Source: Methanosphaerula palustris E1-9c
GTDB lineage: Archaea; Halobacteriota; Methanomicrobia; Methanomicrobiales; Methanospirillaceae
Direction of reading: 5' to 3'
Length of the DNA: 64,000 nucleotides
NCBI RefSeq assembly: GCF_000021965.1
Contig: NC_011832.1
Coordinates: forward strand, 1,240,001 to 1,304,000
Shown here piece by piece: positions 20,826 through 29,411 of this stretch; position 1 is the first letter of the stretch; every line of letters begins with the position of its first letter. Below the pieces are notes generated by a model. That model did not search any database. It worked only from the letters and a program-made list of their open reading frames with translations, and was not told the origin of the DNA. The position numbers were made by a program, and so were the translations under genes.

Positions 20826-21308
20826 ATGAAGGATATGAGAAGGAAGGAGAGGCAGTTGACACCAGAGGAGACGGATCGCCTTCTTCAGACTGGTGTATTC
20901 GGTGTCCTCTCGACGGTGGGTTCAGGGGGAGTACCCTATGGGGTCCCTTTGCATTATGTCTATCACCATAAAGTGATCTACTTTCACTGTGCAACAGATG
21001 GCCTGAAGCTGGACCTCCTGGATCAGAATAACCGGGTCTCGTTCTGCGTTGTCGTCGATGCAGTCGTTCTCCCTGAGCGATTCAGCACCCGATATTCCAG
21101 TGTGATTCTCTCTGGCAGGGCTTTTGAAGTATTTGACCTGGAGAAGCGGGCCGGCCTGGTGGCACTTCTTGGCAAGTATTCAGCCGGCTATCTCGATCAG
21201 GGAACCCGGTATATCGAGAAGGCCTGGGAGAGAACGAAAGTCTACAGGATCGATATCGAGACCTGTACCGGAAAAGGGACGATCACCTCAAAGTCCAGTC
21301 GAGACTGA
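20826..21308 (+). CDS. NimA-like pyridoxamine-phosphate-oxidase-fold flavoprotein
   Basis: The 160 residues have the split-barrel pattern of NimA/PNPOx-like proteins: a start LTPEETDRLLQTGVFGVLST, GVPYGVPLHYVY, IYFHCATDGLKLDLL and an ending YRIDIE. These bind FMN; some reduce nitroimidazoles, but most are of unknown role. AGGTGAGG lies just before the starts; GTG 20823, ATG 20826 and ATG 20835 are all possible. The inverted pair CACCTG/CAGGTG lies just upstream of the start at about 20802-20820. A TATA-like AATAAATAT lies at about 20782. Confidence 0.8.
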   Translation: MKDMRRKERQLTPEETDRLLQTGVFGVLSTVGSGGVPYGVPLHYVYHHKVIYFHCATDGLKLDLLDQNNRVSFCVVVDAVVLPERFSTRYSSVILSGRAFEVFDLEKRAGLVALLGKYSAGYLDQGTRYIEKAWERTKVYRIDIETCTGKGTITSKSSRD

Positions 21309-21473
21309 AATTCCACGGGATACGACCCACGGTAGAAGGGGGCCGGTCTGAATGATGGAATCTCTGACCAGCGAGGCATGATGGGGCGAGTTAGATCTGG
21401 ATCCAGATATGATAATGGCATGGTGACCATCTGGGATGAATCAATGCCCGCAGGTCATCGGAAAAAAACAAAT

Positions 21474-21486
21474 ACATTTATATTTC
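21474..21486 (+). promoter_or_regulatory. Strong TATA box upstream of aIF1A
   Basis: ACATTTATATTTC is a good archaeal TATA box. It puts the transcription start near 21505-21510, only a few bases before the GGAG at 21510-21513 and about 100 bases before the first usual start codon of the aIF1A frame. Confidence 0.6.
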
Positions 21487-21611
21487 TATAGGTCCTTATA
21501 ACACCACACGGAGTTGAGTACATCCCATATAATCGAACAACAGATACCCCCCAGGAATACAGTCTTGAAGGTGGGGTAAACTCTTCAGGGGTTCAGACTA
21601 CCCGCGTCAGG

Positions 21612-21866
21612 TTGCCCAAGCGATGGAATAAAGAGCAGTTTGCCTCGGCTGATACACTGCTCGGGGCAAATCATATCCGGGTCAGATGCATCGATGGTGT
21701 CACCCGGATGGGAAGGATCAAAGGGAAGATCAAGAAAAGATCCTGGATACGTGAAGGAGATACGCTGATCGTGGTTCCATGGAGTTTCCAGGATGAGAAA
21801 TGCGATATCCTGTACCGCTACCTGCCTCCGCAGGTCGAGTGGCTCCGTAAGAACCATTACATCTGA
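21612..21866 (+). CDS. eif1A: Translation initiation factor aIF1A, true start unclear
   Basis: The protein is clearly aIF1A, an OB-fold factor of the ribosomal A site: LLGANHIRVRCIDGVTRMGRI, KKRSWIREGDTLIVVPWSFQD and PPQVEWLRKNHYI. The only usual start codon in frame is TTG 21612. It lies inside the conserved TTRVRLPKR motif and leaves 84 residues without the basic N-terminal tail. The frame is open and reads like protein from 21492 (VEYIPYNRTTDTPQE from 21513), with GGAG at 21510 and a promoter to match. The natural start may be GTT 21513 or ATC 21522, or a start codon may be mutated or misread. A six-C run at 21547-21552 is a possible indel site. Confidence 0.85.
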   Translation: MPKRWNKEQFASADTLLGANHIRVRCIDGVTRMGRIKGKIKKRSWIREGDTLIVVPWSFQDEKCDILYRYLPPQVEWLRKNHYI

Positions 21867-22167
21867 TTCGTCCTCTTTTTTCTTCAGTGCCGGTTCGGTT
21901 GTATTCATCTTCCGGGTCATTACGATCAATTGTCACCGAGCGGAGCTGGTCAAGTATCTGGCCGCGTCTGCACGTTCCTATAACAGATCCCAATTATCAT
22001 CGTGACTGTATCCGCGTCTACGTGTGCTATCCGGTATTCGTTCCACTCGGTCTGACATTTGAAACCGGCGGCGATGATCGCATCAAGCACTGTCATCACC
22101 TGTGCTGCTATTCACAGGGGAGGTGATAGGGAGATCTTCAAAAAAAGTGTTCCTTTCCTCTCCACAG

Positions 22168-23592
22168 TCAATGTGTGTTTCCCCTCGCATACGAAGCGTA
22201 AATCCCCACGACGCAGAGGATTGTGAAGAGGATGAACGTATCATGAACACTGATGACGAACTGTGGGTAGAGTGCAGGGACGATCTCAACACGACCGATC
22301 ACGATCGCAAAGATCATCGAGGCGATTCCCATCGAGAGCATCTGCCCGAGGAGCCTCATCGTCCCGTTCATTCCGGAGGCCACCCCATAGAATCGTCTGT
22401 CGACGGAACTCATGATCGCATTGGTGTTCGGTGAAGAGAAGAGCCCTGCTCCGACACCGAGCAGCATAAGGATTGAAAGGATGGACCAGAGCGGTGTGCT
22501 CTCAGTGAGGAAGAGACTGAAGAGACCGAGACCAAGGGCTGTACACCCCATCCCGATCGAGGCCACCACCCGTGGTTCAATCCTATCTGAGAGTCGGCCA
22601 GCAACGGGTGAGACGATCATCATCATGAATGCCTGGGCGACCAGGATCAGGCCGGCGTGTTCTGGAGTGAAACCCTTGGTATACTGGAGGTCCAGGCTTA
22701 AGAGGAACGTCACCGCAAAGGTCGCACTGTAGTTGATCAGGGCGGCGAGGTTTGAGAAGAGGAAGACTCTGTTCTCGACAAAGAGGCGCATGTCGAGGAC
22801 TGGGGTGGGTACCCGTCTCTCATACCAGATAAAAGCTGAAATCGTGACCAGTCCGACGGCGATTAGGGCCCCTCCGGTGACGGATGGGAGTTGTGAGAAG
22901 CCGTACATCATCGCCACCAGCCCGACAGCGTAGATCAGAGAGCCGGCCCGGTCCAAGCGTTCGGTGGGGCAATCTGCCCATTCGCCTTTGAGTTTCCAGA
23001 TGATGAGCAGCACCGCGGCGACGCCGATGGGGACATTGACGAGAAAGATGGACCGCCAGCCGAAGTACTGGGTCAGCACGCCGCCGAGAGGTGGGCCGAG
23101 GGTGAGTCCAAGGTAGACCGATGTGATATAGATCCCGAGCGCTCGCCCACGCCGCTGTTTTGGGACCACCGAGGTGAGGATCGCAACAGCGGTACCGAAG
23201 ATCATTCCACTTCCGGCCCCCTGGATCACTCGCATCCCGATCAATGCAGGCGTGGATGGAACCATGGTCATCAGAAGCGAGGCGAGGGTGAAGATCGAGA
23301 GCCCTGCGAGAAAGACCTTCTTCCTTCCATGGATGTCTGCGATCTTTCCGAATGGAACGATGACGAGTGCAGAAGCGAGCAGGTATGCGGTCGCAACCCA
23401 GGAGAGTGAGACTGCATCCATATGAAATTCACCACTGATGAAGGGCAGGGCGATGTTGGTGGCAGAGCCATCGAATGGGGTCAGAAATCCGGAGATAATG
23501 GCTATGATGAGGACGATCCGCTCCTCTGAAAAAAATGATGCCGGCGACGATGAAGGCTGTGCATCATCAGCAGTTGCTTTCTGTTCCTTCAT
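22168..23592 (-). CDS. MFS drug efflux transporter, DHA2 (EmrB/QacA) family
   Basis: The 474 residues have about 14 membrane segments. Typical signatures are LDGSATNIALPFI-like sequence in helix 1 (FDGSATNIALPFIS), GKIADIHGRKKVFLAG in loop 2-3, and GSGMIFGTAVAILTSVVPKQRRGRALG. It should export drugs or toxic compounds with protons. The usual TM1 Asp is in FDGSA. A PGF- or regulator-type partner is absent; it stands alone. Two similar transporters occur at 33928 and 51897, each next to a MarR gene. Confidence 0.88.
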   Translation of the reverse strand: MKEQKATADDAQPSSSPASFFSEERIVLIIAIISGFLTPFDGSATNIALPFISGEFHMDAVSLSWVATAYLLASALVIVPFGKIADIHGRKKVFLAGLSIFTLASLLMTMVPSTPALIGMRVIQGAGSGMIFGTAVAILTSVVPKQRRGRALGIYITSVYLGLTLGPPLGGVLTQYFGWRSIFLVNVPIGVAAVLLIIWKLKGEWADCPTERLDRAGSLIYAVGLVAMMYGFSQLPSVTGGALIAVGLVTISAFIWYERRVPTPVLDMRLFVENRVFLFSNLAALINYSATFAVTFLLSLDLQYTKGFTPEHAGLILVAQAFMMMIVSPVAGRLSDRIEPRVVASIGMGCTALGLGLFSLFLTESTPLWSILSILMLLGVGAGLFSSPNTNAIMSSVDRRFYGVASGMNGTMRLLGQMLSMGIASMIFAIVIGRVEIVPALYPQFVISVHDTFILFTILCVVGIYASYARGNTH

Positions 23593-23776
23593 CCTGTTCC
23601 CACTCCTGGGGTGCTATAGAGACCATACGTTCCAGTCATGATTGTGATCCGACCGTTGTAATATTCTCTTTTCATAGTAAAAAAGAAAGAGGAAACTGTA
23701 CCCGGGGAGACTGGGGTGGGCCCGGAGATCCTCTCAGATCCAGCTCATTTTTCTACTTCTTCTCCGATACTCAAGT

Positions 23777-24244
23777 ATGGAAGAGATACAGATCATCGAA
23801 GTTCTGCCTCAACTGGTACTTGGTATGCGGCAAAAAGGGGCTTATCGTGATATTCCGGCGATGCTCGGCGAGCTCTATATCTATGGGATCTCTCATCAAT
23901 CAGTCCTGACCGGACCGCCGGTCTTCATCTGCCACGAAGGATCGGTCGAGGAGGCTATGGTCGCCAACGAGACCGGGGATGCCGATATGGAGGTTGCTTT
24001 TCCGATAGAAGGATCGATAGAGGGTGAAGGGCCTATATCGATCTATGAACTTCCAGGTGGGAGGATGGCGAAGGTGCTGCACCGGGGGCCCTATGAGGAT
24101 TGCGGGCCGACCTATACCCGGCTCTTCGCCTGGATAGAGGAGCAGGGGCTTGCCGTCACCGGCCCGGTTCGCGAGGTCTACCTGAACGATCCGACCCTGG
24201 TGAAGCCAGAGGAGTTGATGACCGAGATTCATGTCCCGATTTAA
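23777..24244 (+). CDS. GyrI-like (AraC effector-binding type) small-molecule-binding protein
   Basis: The 155 residues match the GyrI-like/SOUL-type effector domain: an N-terminal EIQIIEVLPQLVLGMRQKG, GPPVFICHE, the middle DADMEVAFPIE, then LPGGRMAKVLHRGPYEDCGPTYTRLFAWI and a final EIHVPI. Such domains bind cationic drugs or hydrophobic compounds, as in BmrR. Here there is no DNA-binding domain. It lies near, but divergent from, the MFS pump at 22168. Confidence 0.82.
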   Translation: MEEIQIIEVLPQLVLGMRQKGAYRDIPAMLGELYIYGISHQSVLTGPPVFICHEGSVEEAMVANETGDADMEVAFPIEGSIEGEGPISIYELPGGRMAKVLHRGPYEDCGPTYTRLFAWIEEQGLAVTGPVREVYLNDPTLVKPEELMTEIHVPI

Positions 24245-24331
24245 GCGCTGGAGAGCGAGGGTTTGATGAAATCTTCCCCTCTTTCTCCCCGGTGGCGTCG
24301 GCCTGCCAGATCCGGGTTCGAATGGATTTTT

Positions 24332-24365
24332 GTAGGTTGGTACAATTCCGTGCAGTCGAACCTAC
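24332..24365. promoter_or_regulatory. Inverted repeat upstream of mntP
   Basis: GTAGGTT (24332-24338) and AACCTAC (24359-24365) form a perfect 7-base inverted repeat. Outside the core the arms also resemble each other (GTAGGTTGGTAC and, on the other strand, GTAGGTTCGACT). It lies 46 bases before the mntP ATG. It could be a metalloregulator operator, or a hairpin if the transcript starts upstream. Confidence 0.45.
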
Positions 24366-24410
24366 CTGAACCATACTCCTTTATCGGTCTGGGATCCACC
24401 TGATCATCAG

Positions 24411-24977
24411 ATGGATGCAGTGATTGAATCAGTGCTGATCGGTCTCGGCCTTGCGATGGACTGTTTTGCTGTCACCCTTGCGACGGGGAGTTCAGCCGGT
24501 ATCGATCGATTCAAGACAGCGATCATCCTCGCGGCGACATTCGGTCTCTTTCAGGGAGGGATGACGATTGGTGGCTGGTTGCTTGGGATATCCTTCGCTG
24601 GTTTCGTCACCAGATATGCACCCTGGATCGCATTTTTGCTGCTGACCGGGATCGGTGTGAAGATGTGTATCGAAGGGGTCAGGGGCGGGGATACCCGGGA
24701 ACGGCCATCGTCACTCCGTGCCGGTGTGGTCATTGGACTTGCCATCGCCACCAGTATCGACGCGCTGGCAGTCGGGATCAGCTATGCACTGCTCGGAGTC
24801 GAACCTGTGATCCCGTCCCTGATCATCGGTGCGGTTGCATTCTGTATTTCGTTTGCCGGGGTCTATGCTGGTATCAGATTGGCACCGGTTCTTGGCACCC
24901 GTGTGGACTTCTTTGGTGGGGCTGTGTTGATGTTGATCGGGGTTAAGGTGCTGGCAGATCACCTGGCCCTGATCTGA
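24411..24977 (+). CDS. mntP: Manganese efflux pump MntP
   Basis: The 188 residues make six membrane helices in two DUF204 repeats. The conserved stretches LGLAMDCFAVTLATG in helix 1 and IATSIDALAVGISYALLG in helix 4 each carry the acidic residue thought to bind Mn2+. It exports manganese. There is no Shine-Dalgarno before the ATG, and a TATA-like CCTTTATCGG at about 24378 would give a leaderless or nearly leaderless mRNA. The inverted repeat just upstream may tie it to metal control. Confidence 0.9.
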   Translation: MDAVIESVLIGLGLAMDCFAVTLATGSSAGIDRFKTAIILAATFGLFQGGMTIGGWLLGISFAGFVTRYAPWIAFLLLTGIGVKMCIEGVRGGDTRERPSSLRAGVVIGLAIATSIDALAVGISYALLGVEPVIPSLIIGAVAFCISFAGVYAGIRLAPVLGTRVDFFGGAVLMLIGVKVLADHLALI

Positions 24978-25155
24978 ATGGCAATGAATGAGTTGGTGTG
25001 GGTTATACCGGCTATATGGCGATGAATTGTTTTTATTTTTTAAGAATATCCTGAAAAAAGTACAGGGTTTTTATGGTAAGCAGAGATCCTGGCGCCACCT
25101 GAATTCCGGCGGTCGTCTTCAGTTTCACTCAGTATTTTTTGTGATGGGAGAGGGA

Positions 25156-25455
25156 TCAGCGCATCTCAAGGAATCTGCGTGTCGAAAGGCCGATGACCCG
25201 AAGGATACATTTCAATGTCCTGCGATCCAGTTCGTCAGACTTTGGGACAATCACGGTAACCAGCCCTGAACTGTCATGTCGCCGCATCTTCAGATGATTC
25301 TCCTGGATCGTTACAACCGTAAACCCAATATTGGCGAGGCACTTCTCCATATCCTTCCAGGAGATCACCGGAAGTTTTGAGAGTTTATCAGGTTTCATTG
25401 GTTTTGGTTGTTTTCCTGGTTTTTCTTGAATTTGAGGTGCGGTCTGTTTGGTCAC
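25156..25455 (-). CDS. hicA: HicA-type mRNA interferase toxin
   Basis: The last 75 residues match HicA (YcfA): LPVISWKDMEKCLANIGFTV, ENHLKMRRHDSSGLVTVIVPKSDELDRRTL and a final RVIGLSTRRFLE. The catalytic His is probably that of ENHLKM. The first 25 residues are Lys/Pro/Gln-rich and may not be translated; MKPDKLSKLP is an alternative start. It overlaps the hicB-like gene by 4 bases. HicA proteins cleave mRNA and are held inactive by HicB. Confidence 0.85.
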   Translation of the reverse strand: MTKQTAPQIQEKPGKQPKPMKPDKLSKLPVISWKDMEKCLANIGFTVVTIQENHLKMRRHDSSGLVTVIVPKSDELDRRTLKCILRVIGLSTRRFLEMR

Positions 25456-25652
25456 AGTTCCACCTCAATTGATTCGGCACCATCGGGGAGATGCAGGTTT
25501 TCCTCTGGCTGAAGGTACAGGCAGATGGCCTCCCTGGCATGGGTAAGCGCCTCCTCCTTAGTCCGTCCCTGTGTGATACAGCCCGGTAATGCTGGACATT
25601 CCATCACGATCCATCCATCCTCTCCTTGTCTGCTGGTAATCATCAGTTTCAT
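25452..25652 (-). CDS. hicB: HicB-type antitoxin
   Basis: The 66 residues match the short HicB fold: GWIVMECPALPGCITQGRTKEEALTHAREAI is the typical degraded RNase-H-like motif. It lacks a separate DNA-binding domain. It comes first in the operon, as needed for antitoxin excess, and is followed by the toxin with a 4-base overlap. GGTGAGG precedes the ATG. Confidence 0.87.
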   Translation of the reverse strand: MKLMITSRQGEDGWIVMECPALPGCITQGRTKEEALTHAREAICLYLQPEENLHLPDGAESIEVEL

Positions 25653-25704
25653 TGGTTGCCGTCCTCACCAGTTGAATGATAGTTACTGTGATTTGGTTCC
25701 GGAA

Positions 25705-25714
25705 GATATAAATT
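25705..25714 (-). promoter_or_regulatory. TATA box of the hicBA operon
   Basis: On the minus strand AATTTATATC lies about 55 bases before the hicB ATG. It predicts a transcript starting near 25683 with a short leader. Confidence 0.5.
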
Positions 25715-25740
25715 TAGTACAGATGGCTGATCCCACATTT

Positions 25741-25764
25741 ATCTTAAGTGGAATCTTAAGTGGA
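25741..25764. repeat. Exact tandem 12-base repeat
   Basis: ATCTTAAGTGGA occurs twice in direct succession in the AT-rich gap between hicB and the decayed IS element. Its role is unknown; it may be a small duplication or a regulator site. Confidence 0.8.
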
Positions 25765-25793
25765 TACCTTTTAACATGGCTCGATTTAATGCA

Positions 25794-26858
25794 TCATGAT
25801 TCCTTCATCCCCAACGTGGTTTGTTCTCGGTTATCCGCTGTCAATTTTCTCAATTTCTTTCTCATTCTGACCAGTCTTATTCCAGATTTCGAGAGTTGCC
25901 GCTCTTTGAGTGCCTGTTGATGAATTGTTCTGAGTTGTGCGAGATTGTAATCGAAACCTGCGAAGAGGTTTTGCAGACTTGCTCGTGCCACGGTCGTGAC
26001 CCGGATATGTCCTGGGTAGAATTGCCGTTTGATGACAGTATAGGTTCGTTAGGTTCGTTCCACCAGCGAGCGTACCCTACTGATAACTCTGTTTCTTCGT
26101 TTTTCTTTGATCGATAAAGGATGGTTTCGCACTGTACGATGCATGGTTTTGTCCTTTGATGCGATTGGCTTAACGCCTAAATATCCTTTGTCAAGGAACA
26201 TCGTCTTCTCTGACTGCGAGAGATCGATCCGACTATCATGGACTGATGCAGTAGTGGTTACCTGCGCCCGGACCAGTTGATATTCTCTGGTGATGATGGT
26301 GTGGAGTTTATATTCGAGATGAGAATTCATTCCTTTTTTTTGCCCAGGTACCGTCCCGTGATCGTCGGGTACAGGCAAGATCACTTTGTGCTTTCTCTGC
26401 CGGGGCGTGACCGGGATCTGATGTGATGAATGGTGCATCCAGGATGACACCATGTTTAACCTGAAGTCCACGTGCATCGATCTGATGCTGCAGTTCGTTC
26501 CAGATCTCATCCAGTACCTCACAATCAGCCGATTCTGAAACGATCAGGGCGTCGAACGATCCGGGATCGTCGCAGAAAAATTCAGAAAATATCGGAACGA
26601 GATCTGATCGTTTGCCTGTCGTTTGAGTTTATAAACCGAAAGACCATATCACTGCTGGAGAAAAAGCAACTTCATGACCTGGATCACGTTGGTGTGGGGA
26701 TGACCACCCAATTCTGTATTGCTCTGATACGCCAGGGCCTGAAGAGGATGAAACCGCTCCCAGTCGATCATACTACTGATCCCTTGGAGAGGATCTCCGC
26801 CACGGGCCGCGAGATCAGCATATTCCTGGTTGAGAATGAAATTCCCGAACGTGCTCAT
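25794..26858 (-). pseudogene. Decayed IS5-family transposase
   Basis: Pieces of one IS5-type transposase follow each other on the minus strand in several frames. The N-terminus is MSTFGNFILNQEYADLA from 26858. The middle reads NDQISFRYFLNF, QIDARGLQVKHGVILDAPFIT and RRSRDGTWAKK. The C-terminal half reads YKLHTIITREYQLVRA, TTTASVHDSRIDLS, FLDKGYLGVKP and FAGFDYNLAQLRTIH. The conserved LFLQQWYGLS has TGA in place of the Trp codon (at about 26649), and at least two frameshifts follow. It cannot make an active enzyme. Clear terminal inverted repeats were not fixed. Confidence 0.82.
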
Positions 26859-27284
26859 ATCAAAAGATCGATCGATAAATGGATGAGGGTAAGTTAGGGT
26901 TAATAACAATTCTCTGTAGAGTTCGCCGTTTGCGTCGAGGCACTTGAGGGTCGCGCAGAATGCATCCTTTCCGGCATCCTGGGCCACAGTTCCACCGTGC
27001 GCTGTGCTGACCGCAGAGGCGGAAGCAGCGTGGTCACCCCGGCATTGATCTGGCAAGCGTGTCAAACGTGTGGTTGCGGTACCGACACTCTTTGCATTGC
27101 TGTTCTGGTAGACCAGCTGTACGGTGTATGCCTCTTTTCTCTTCTCGGCAGCAGGGTCGCTTTCGCCGGCAGTCATGTATGCTACGCAGGCAAACTGGTT
27201 GGATAAGATGACCGACTGGATGATCGTGTTGAACGTCGCAGCGTCAGCAATCGGGATCGCAAGTTTGCGTAATGCGCTTTTCAT
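26859..27284 (-). pseudogene. 5' part of a conserved hypothetical gene cut by the IS element
   Basis: The first 125 or so residues (MKSALRKLAIPIADAATFN, QFACVAYMTAGESDPA, CLDANGELY) resemble a family of about 155-residue hypothetical proteins that I recall from methanogens. The frame then runs directly into the transposase N-terminus (TYPHPFIDRSFDMSTFG), giving one chimeric open frame. The natural C-terminus is missing. The function is unknown. The insertion point is probably near 26890-26910. Confidence 0.6.
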
Positions 27285-27300
27285 ATTTTCACTCTGTATA

Positions 27301-27697
27301 ATATCTGCTATGGGTGTAGTTGCTCCCGGTTCGTTTTACGAACCACAAACAGTGTAATTTGAGGGATTTTTTTACGGTTTTGAAAAATGGGGTGAAAACA
27401 AAGAAATTTTCATATCCTCCCTTCAATTTTTTTCAATTGTCGAAATTATTTCGTTTTAGATTCAATTTTTATACGCTCCTGAATCGTAGTTCTCCAGTTG
27501 AAGCCAGATTAATGACTCAAGGAGCAATTCTGTCTGGGTTCTGCCAGATTCTTCCTGGTTCATGGTTCGAATGAAAACGCCCGTTCATGGGCATTTTTAC
27601 CGAGCTGTTTTTGATTTATGATTTAAGAATCACTACCATCTATCACACATCTAAAGATTTTTAATTCAGCCGTCAAACCTGTCAGAATCCTTCAAAT
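27301..27697. other. AT-rich intergenic region with a small hairpin
   Basis: No gene is seen. The region is strongly AT-rich and holds GCCC-GTTCAT-GGGC followed by ATTTTT near 27580-27597, a possible terminator or the end of a small RNA. Nothing else could be supported. Confidence 0.4.
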
Positions 27698-27736
27698 AAA
27701 AAATATATAAATACTCGGTATTATAAGATATATCTT
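27698..27736 (+). promoter_or_regulatory. padR promoter with two palindromes
   Basis: A TATA box (AATATATAAATAC, about 27700-27712) is followed by AATAC-TCG-GTATT (27710-27722) and the perfect palindrome AAGATATATCTT (27725-27736), which covers the expected transcription start. Both are probable sites for autoregulation by PadR. An AAGGAG lies 9 bases before the ATG. Confidence 0.6.
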
Positions 27737-27784
27737 GAGATACGTCTTGATTTTATGAGATGTTTTAGTTAAGGAGAATAAATA

Positions 27785-28465
27785 ATGAATGAACACTATT
27801 TTAGAATGGATGATGGCCGCGCCCAGAGAGAGCCTGGTTTTGCAGGACGCGAAGGTTTCAATTCAGGACCTCCCGAGAGGAATGAGGAGAGTTTCGGAGA
27901 TAGAGAGCACCACAGTTTTGGTGGCCACGGGGATTTCAGACCAGGGCCTCACGAGAGGTTTGATCGAGGTTTTGGTGGCAGAGGGCATGGCGCCTTTGGT
28001 GGCGGGCGTGAACGTTTGTTCAATTCAGGCGACTTCAAACTTGTCGTCCTCAAACTGCTCTCTGAGCAGCCGAGTTACGGATACCAACTCATCAAGACCA
28101 TGGAGCAACGCCTTGCAGGCGGTTACACCCCGAGCGCCGGCGTTATTTATCCTACCTTGACAATGCTGGAGGAAGAGGGGCTTGCCATCGTATCTTCAGA
28201 GAACAACAAGAAGATCTATTCGGTGACCCCAGAAGGAGTCCAATACCTTCAGACCAACGAAGGTCGAGTAACGGAGCTGTTCAACCACCTCGAAGAGGCG
28301 GGAAGGCATTTCCAACGCGGCCGGTCTCCTGAACTCATGCAAGCCTTCCATAACTTACGCGGCGCTGTAGCGGCACGCGTGTCGCGCGAGAGCGTGACAC
28401 CAGAACAAATCAGCAAAATCACGGAAGCGATCAATGCCGCTGCCAAGGCCATTGACGAACTCTGA
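27785..28465 (+). CDS. PadR-family transcriptional regulator with Gly/Arg/His-rich N-terminus
   Basis: The 226 residues start with an unusual low-complexity part to about 75, rich in Gly, Arg, His and Phe (SFGGHGDFRPGP, GFGGRGHGAFGG). A winged-helix PadR domain follows: GDFKLVVLKLLSEQPSYGYQLIKTME, GVIYPTLTMLEEEGL and KKIYSVTPEG. PadR proteins usually repress a neighbouring exporter. The genes downstream are a broken ABC exporter, so the regulator has outlived its target here. Its promoter has palindromes at the expected start site. The look is bacterial, and transfer is likely. Confidence 0.88.
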   Translation: MNEHYFRMDDGRAQREPGFAGREGFNSGPPERNEESFGDREHHSFGGHGDFRPGPHERFDRGFGGRGHGAFGGGRERLFNSGDFKLVVLKLLSEQPSYGYQLIKTMEQRLAGGYTPSAGVIYPTLTMLEEEGLAIVSSENNKKIYSVTPEGVQYLQTNEGRVTELFNHLEEAGRHFQRGRSPELMQAFHNLRGAVAARVSRESVTPEQISKITEAINAAAKAIDEL

Positions 28466-28569
28466 GTTTCCACCTCAATCACCGACAGCGTACGTCGAAA
28501 CGACGTTAACCCAATATAAGGAGGATCGCAATGCGAAAACAGTTATCATGAGCCCATGCCGGATTTACG

Positions 28570-29409
28570 AAAAAATACGTTACTAAAATTGGAGATTTAG
28601 GAAATCACCTGACCCGGAAATTTAACGAGCTGGTCGCAGTGACTGACATTTCATTTACTATGGGACCGGGGAAGATTTTCGGCCTGCTTGGCCCAAACGG
28701 CGTCGGCAAGACCACTTCACTCTCGATGCTCGCCACCTCCTCAAACCTATCGAAGGAACTGCAACAGTGAGCGGTATCGATGTCCAGAAGGATCAGGACG
28801 GGGTCCGGAAGGCCATCGGGATCGTTTTCCAGGATCAAAGCCTTGACGAGGAACTCACAGCATGGGAGAACATGGACTTCCATGGCCGGCTTTACTGCGT
28901 ACCCACGGGAGATCCGGAAGCAGCGGATCGCCGATCTTCTGGACCTTGTCGAACTCACCGACTGGAAAGACGACATTGTCAGGACCTTCTCCAGCGGGAT
29001 GCGGCGGCGTCTTGAGATCGCCCGGGGACTGCTTCACCACCCCTCGGTTCTCTTCCTCGATGAGCCCACGCCCGGCCTTTGATCCCCCGACCCGGAATCA
29101 CCTCTGGCAATATATCGCCACTCTTGCGAAGAGGAGGGGATCACAATCATCATCACTACCCACTATATGGATGAGGCAGACCGGCTCTGCAACCGGGTCG
29201 CCATTGTCGACCACGGAAAGATCATCGCGCTGGACACTCCCGCAAACCTCAAGGATGGGATCGGTGGGGACGTAGTGACGATCCGCTCCCTGGATACCGC
29301 TGCAATTGTCGCTGTTATCAGGGAACCGTGAATCAGCCGGGTTGACGAACACGAAGTGGGAACCGCCGAGATCATGCGGCAACAGATGAAGATAATGAGG
29401 AGGCACTGA
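28570..29409 (+). pseudogene. Broken ABC transporter ATPase (DrrA type)
   Basis: Walker A is intact in IFGLLGPNGVGKTTSLS, then the frame is lost near 28755. The next piece reads VSGIDVQKDQDGVRKAIGIVF, the next LVELTDWKDDIVRTFSSGMRR with Walker B LFLDEPTPGL, and the last TTHYMDEADRLCNRVAIVDHGK. At least three frameshifts occur. In the C-terminal part a TGA stands where relatives have the Trp of a PWISRV-like motif (about 29329). It was an exporter ATPase paired with the truncated permease downstream. Confidence 0.85.
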
Positions 29410-29411
29410 TC

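Noticed and set aside
24310-24335. GATCCGGGTTCGAATGGAT, like a tRNA T-arm, before mntP
   Set aside because: The stem does not pair properly and no acceptor, D or anticodon arm lies around it.
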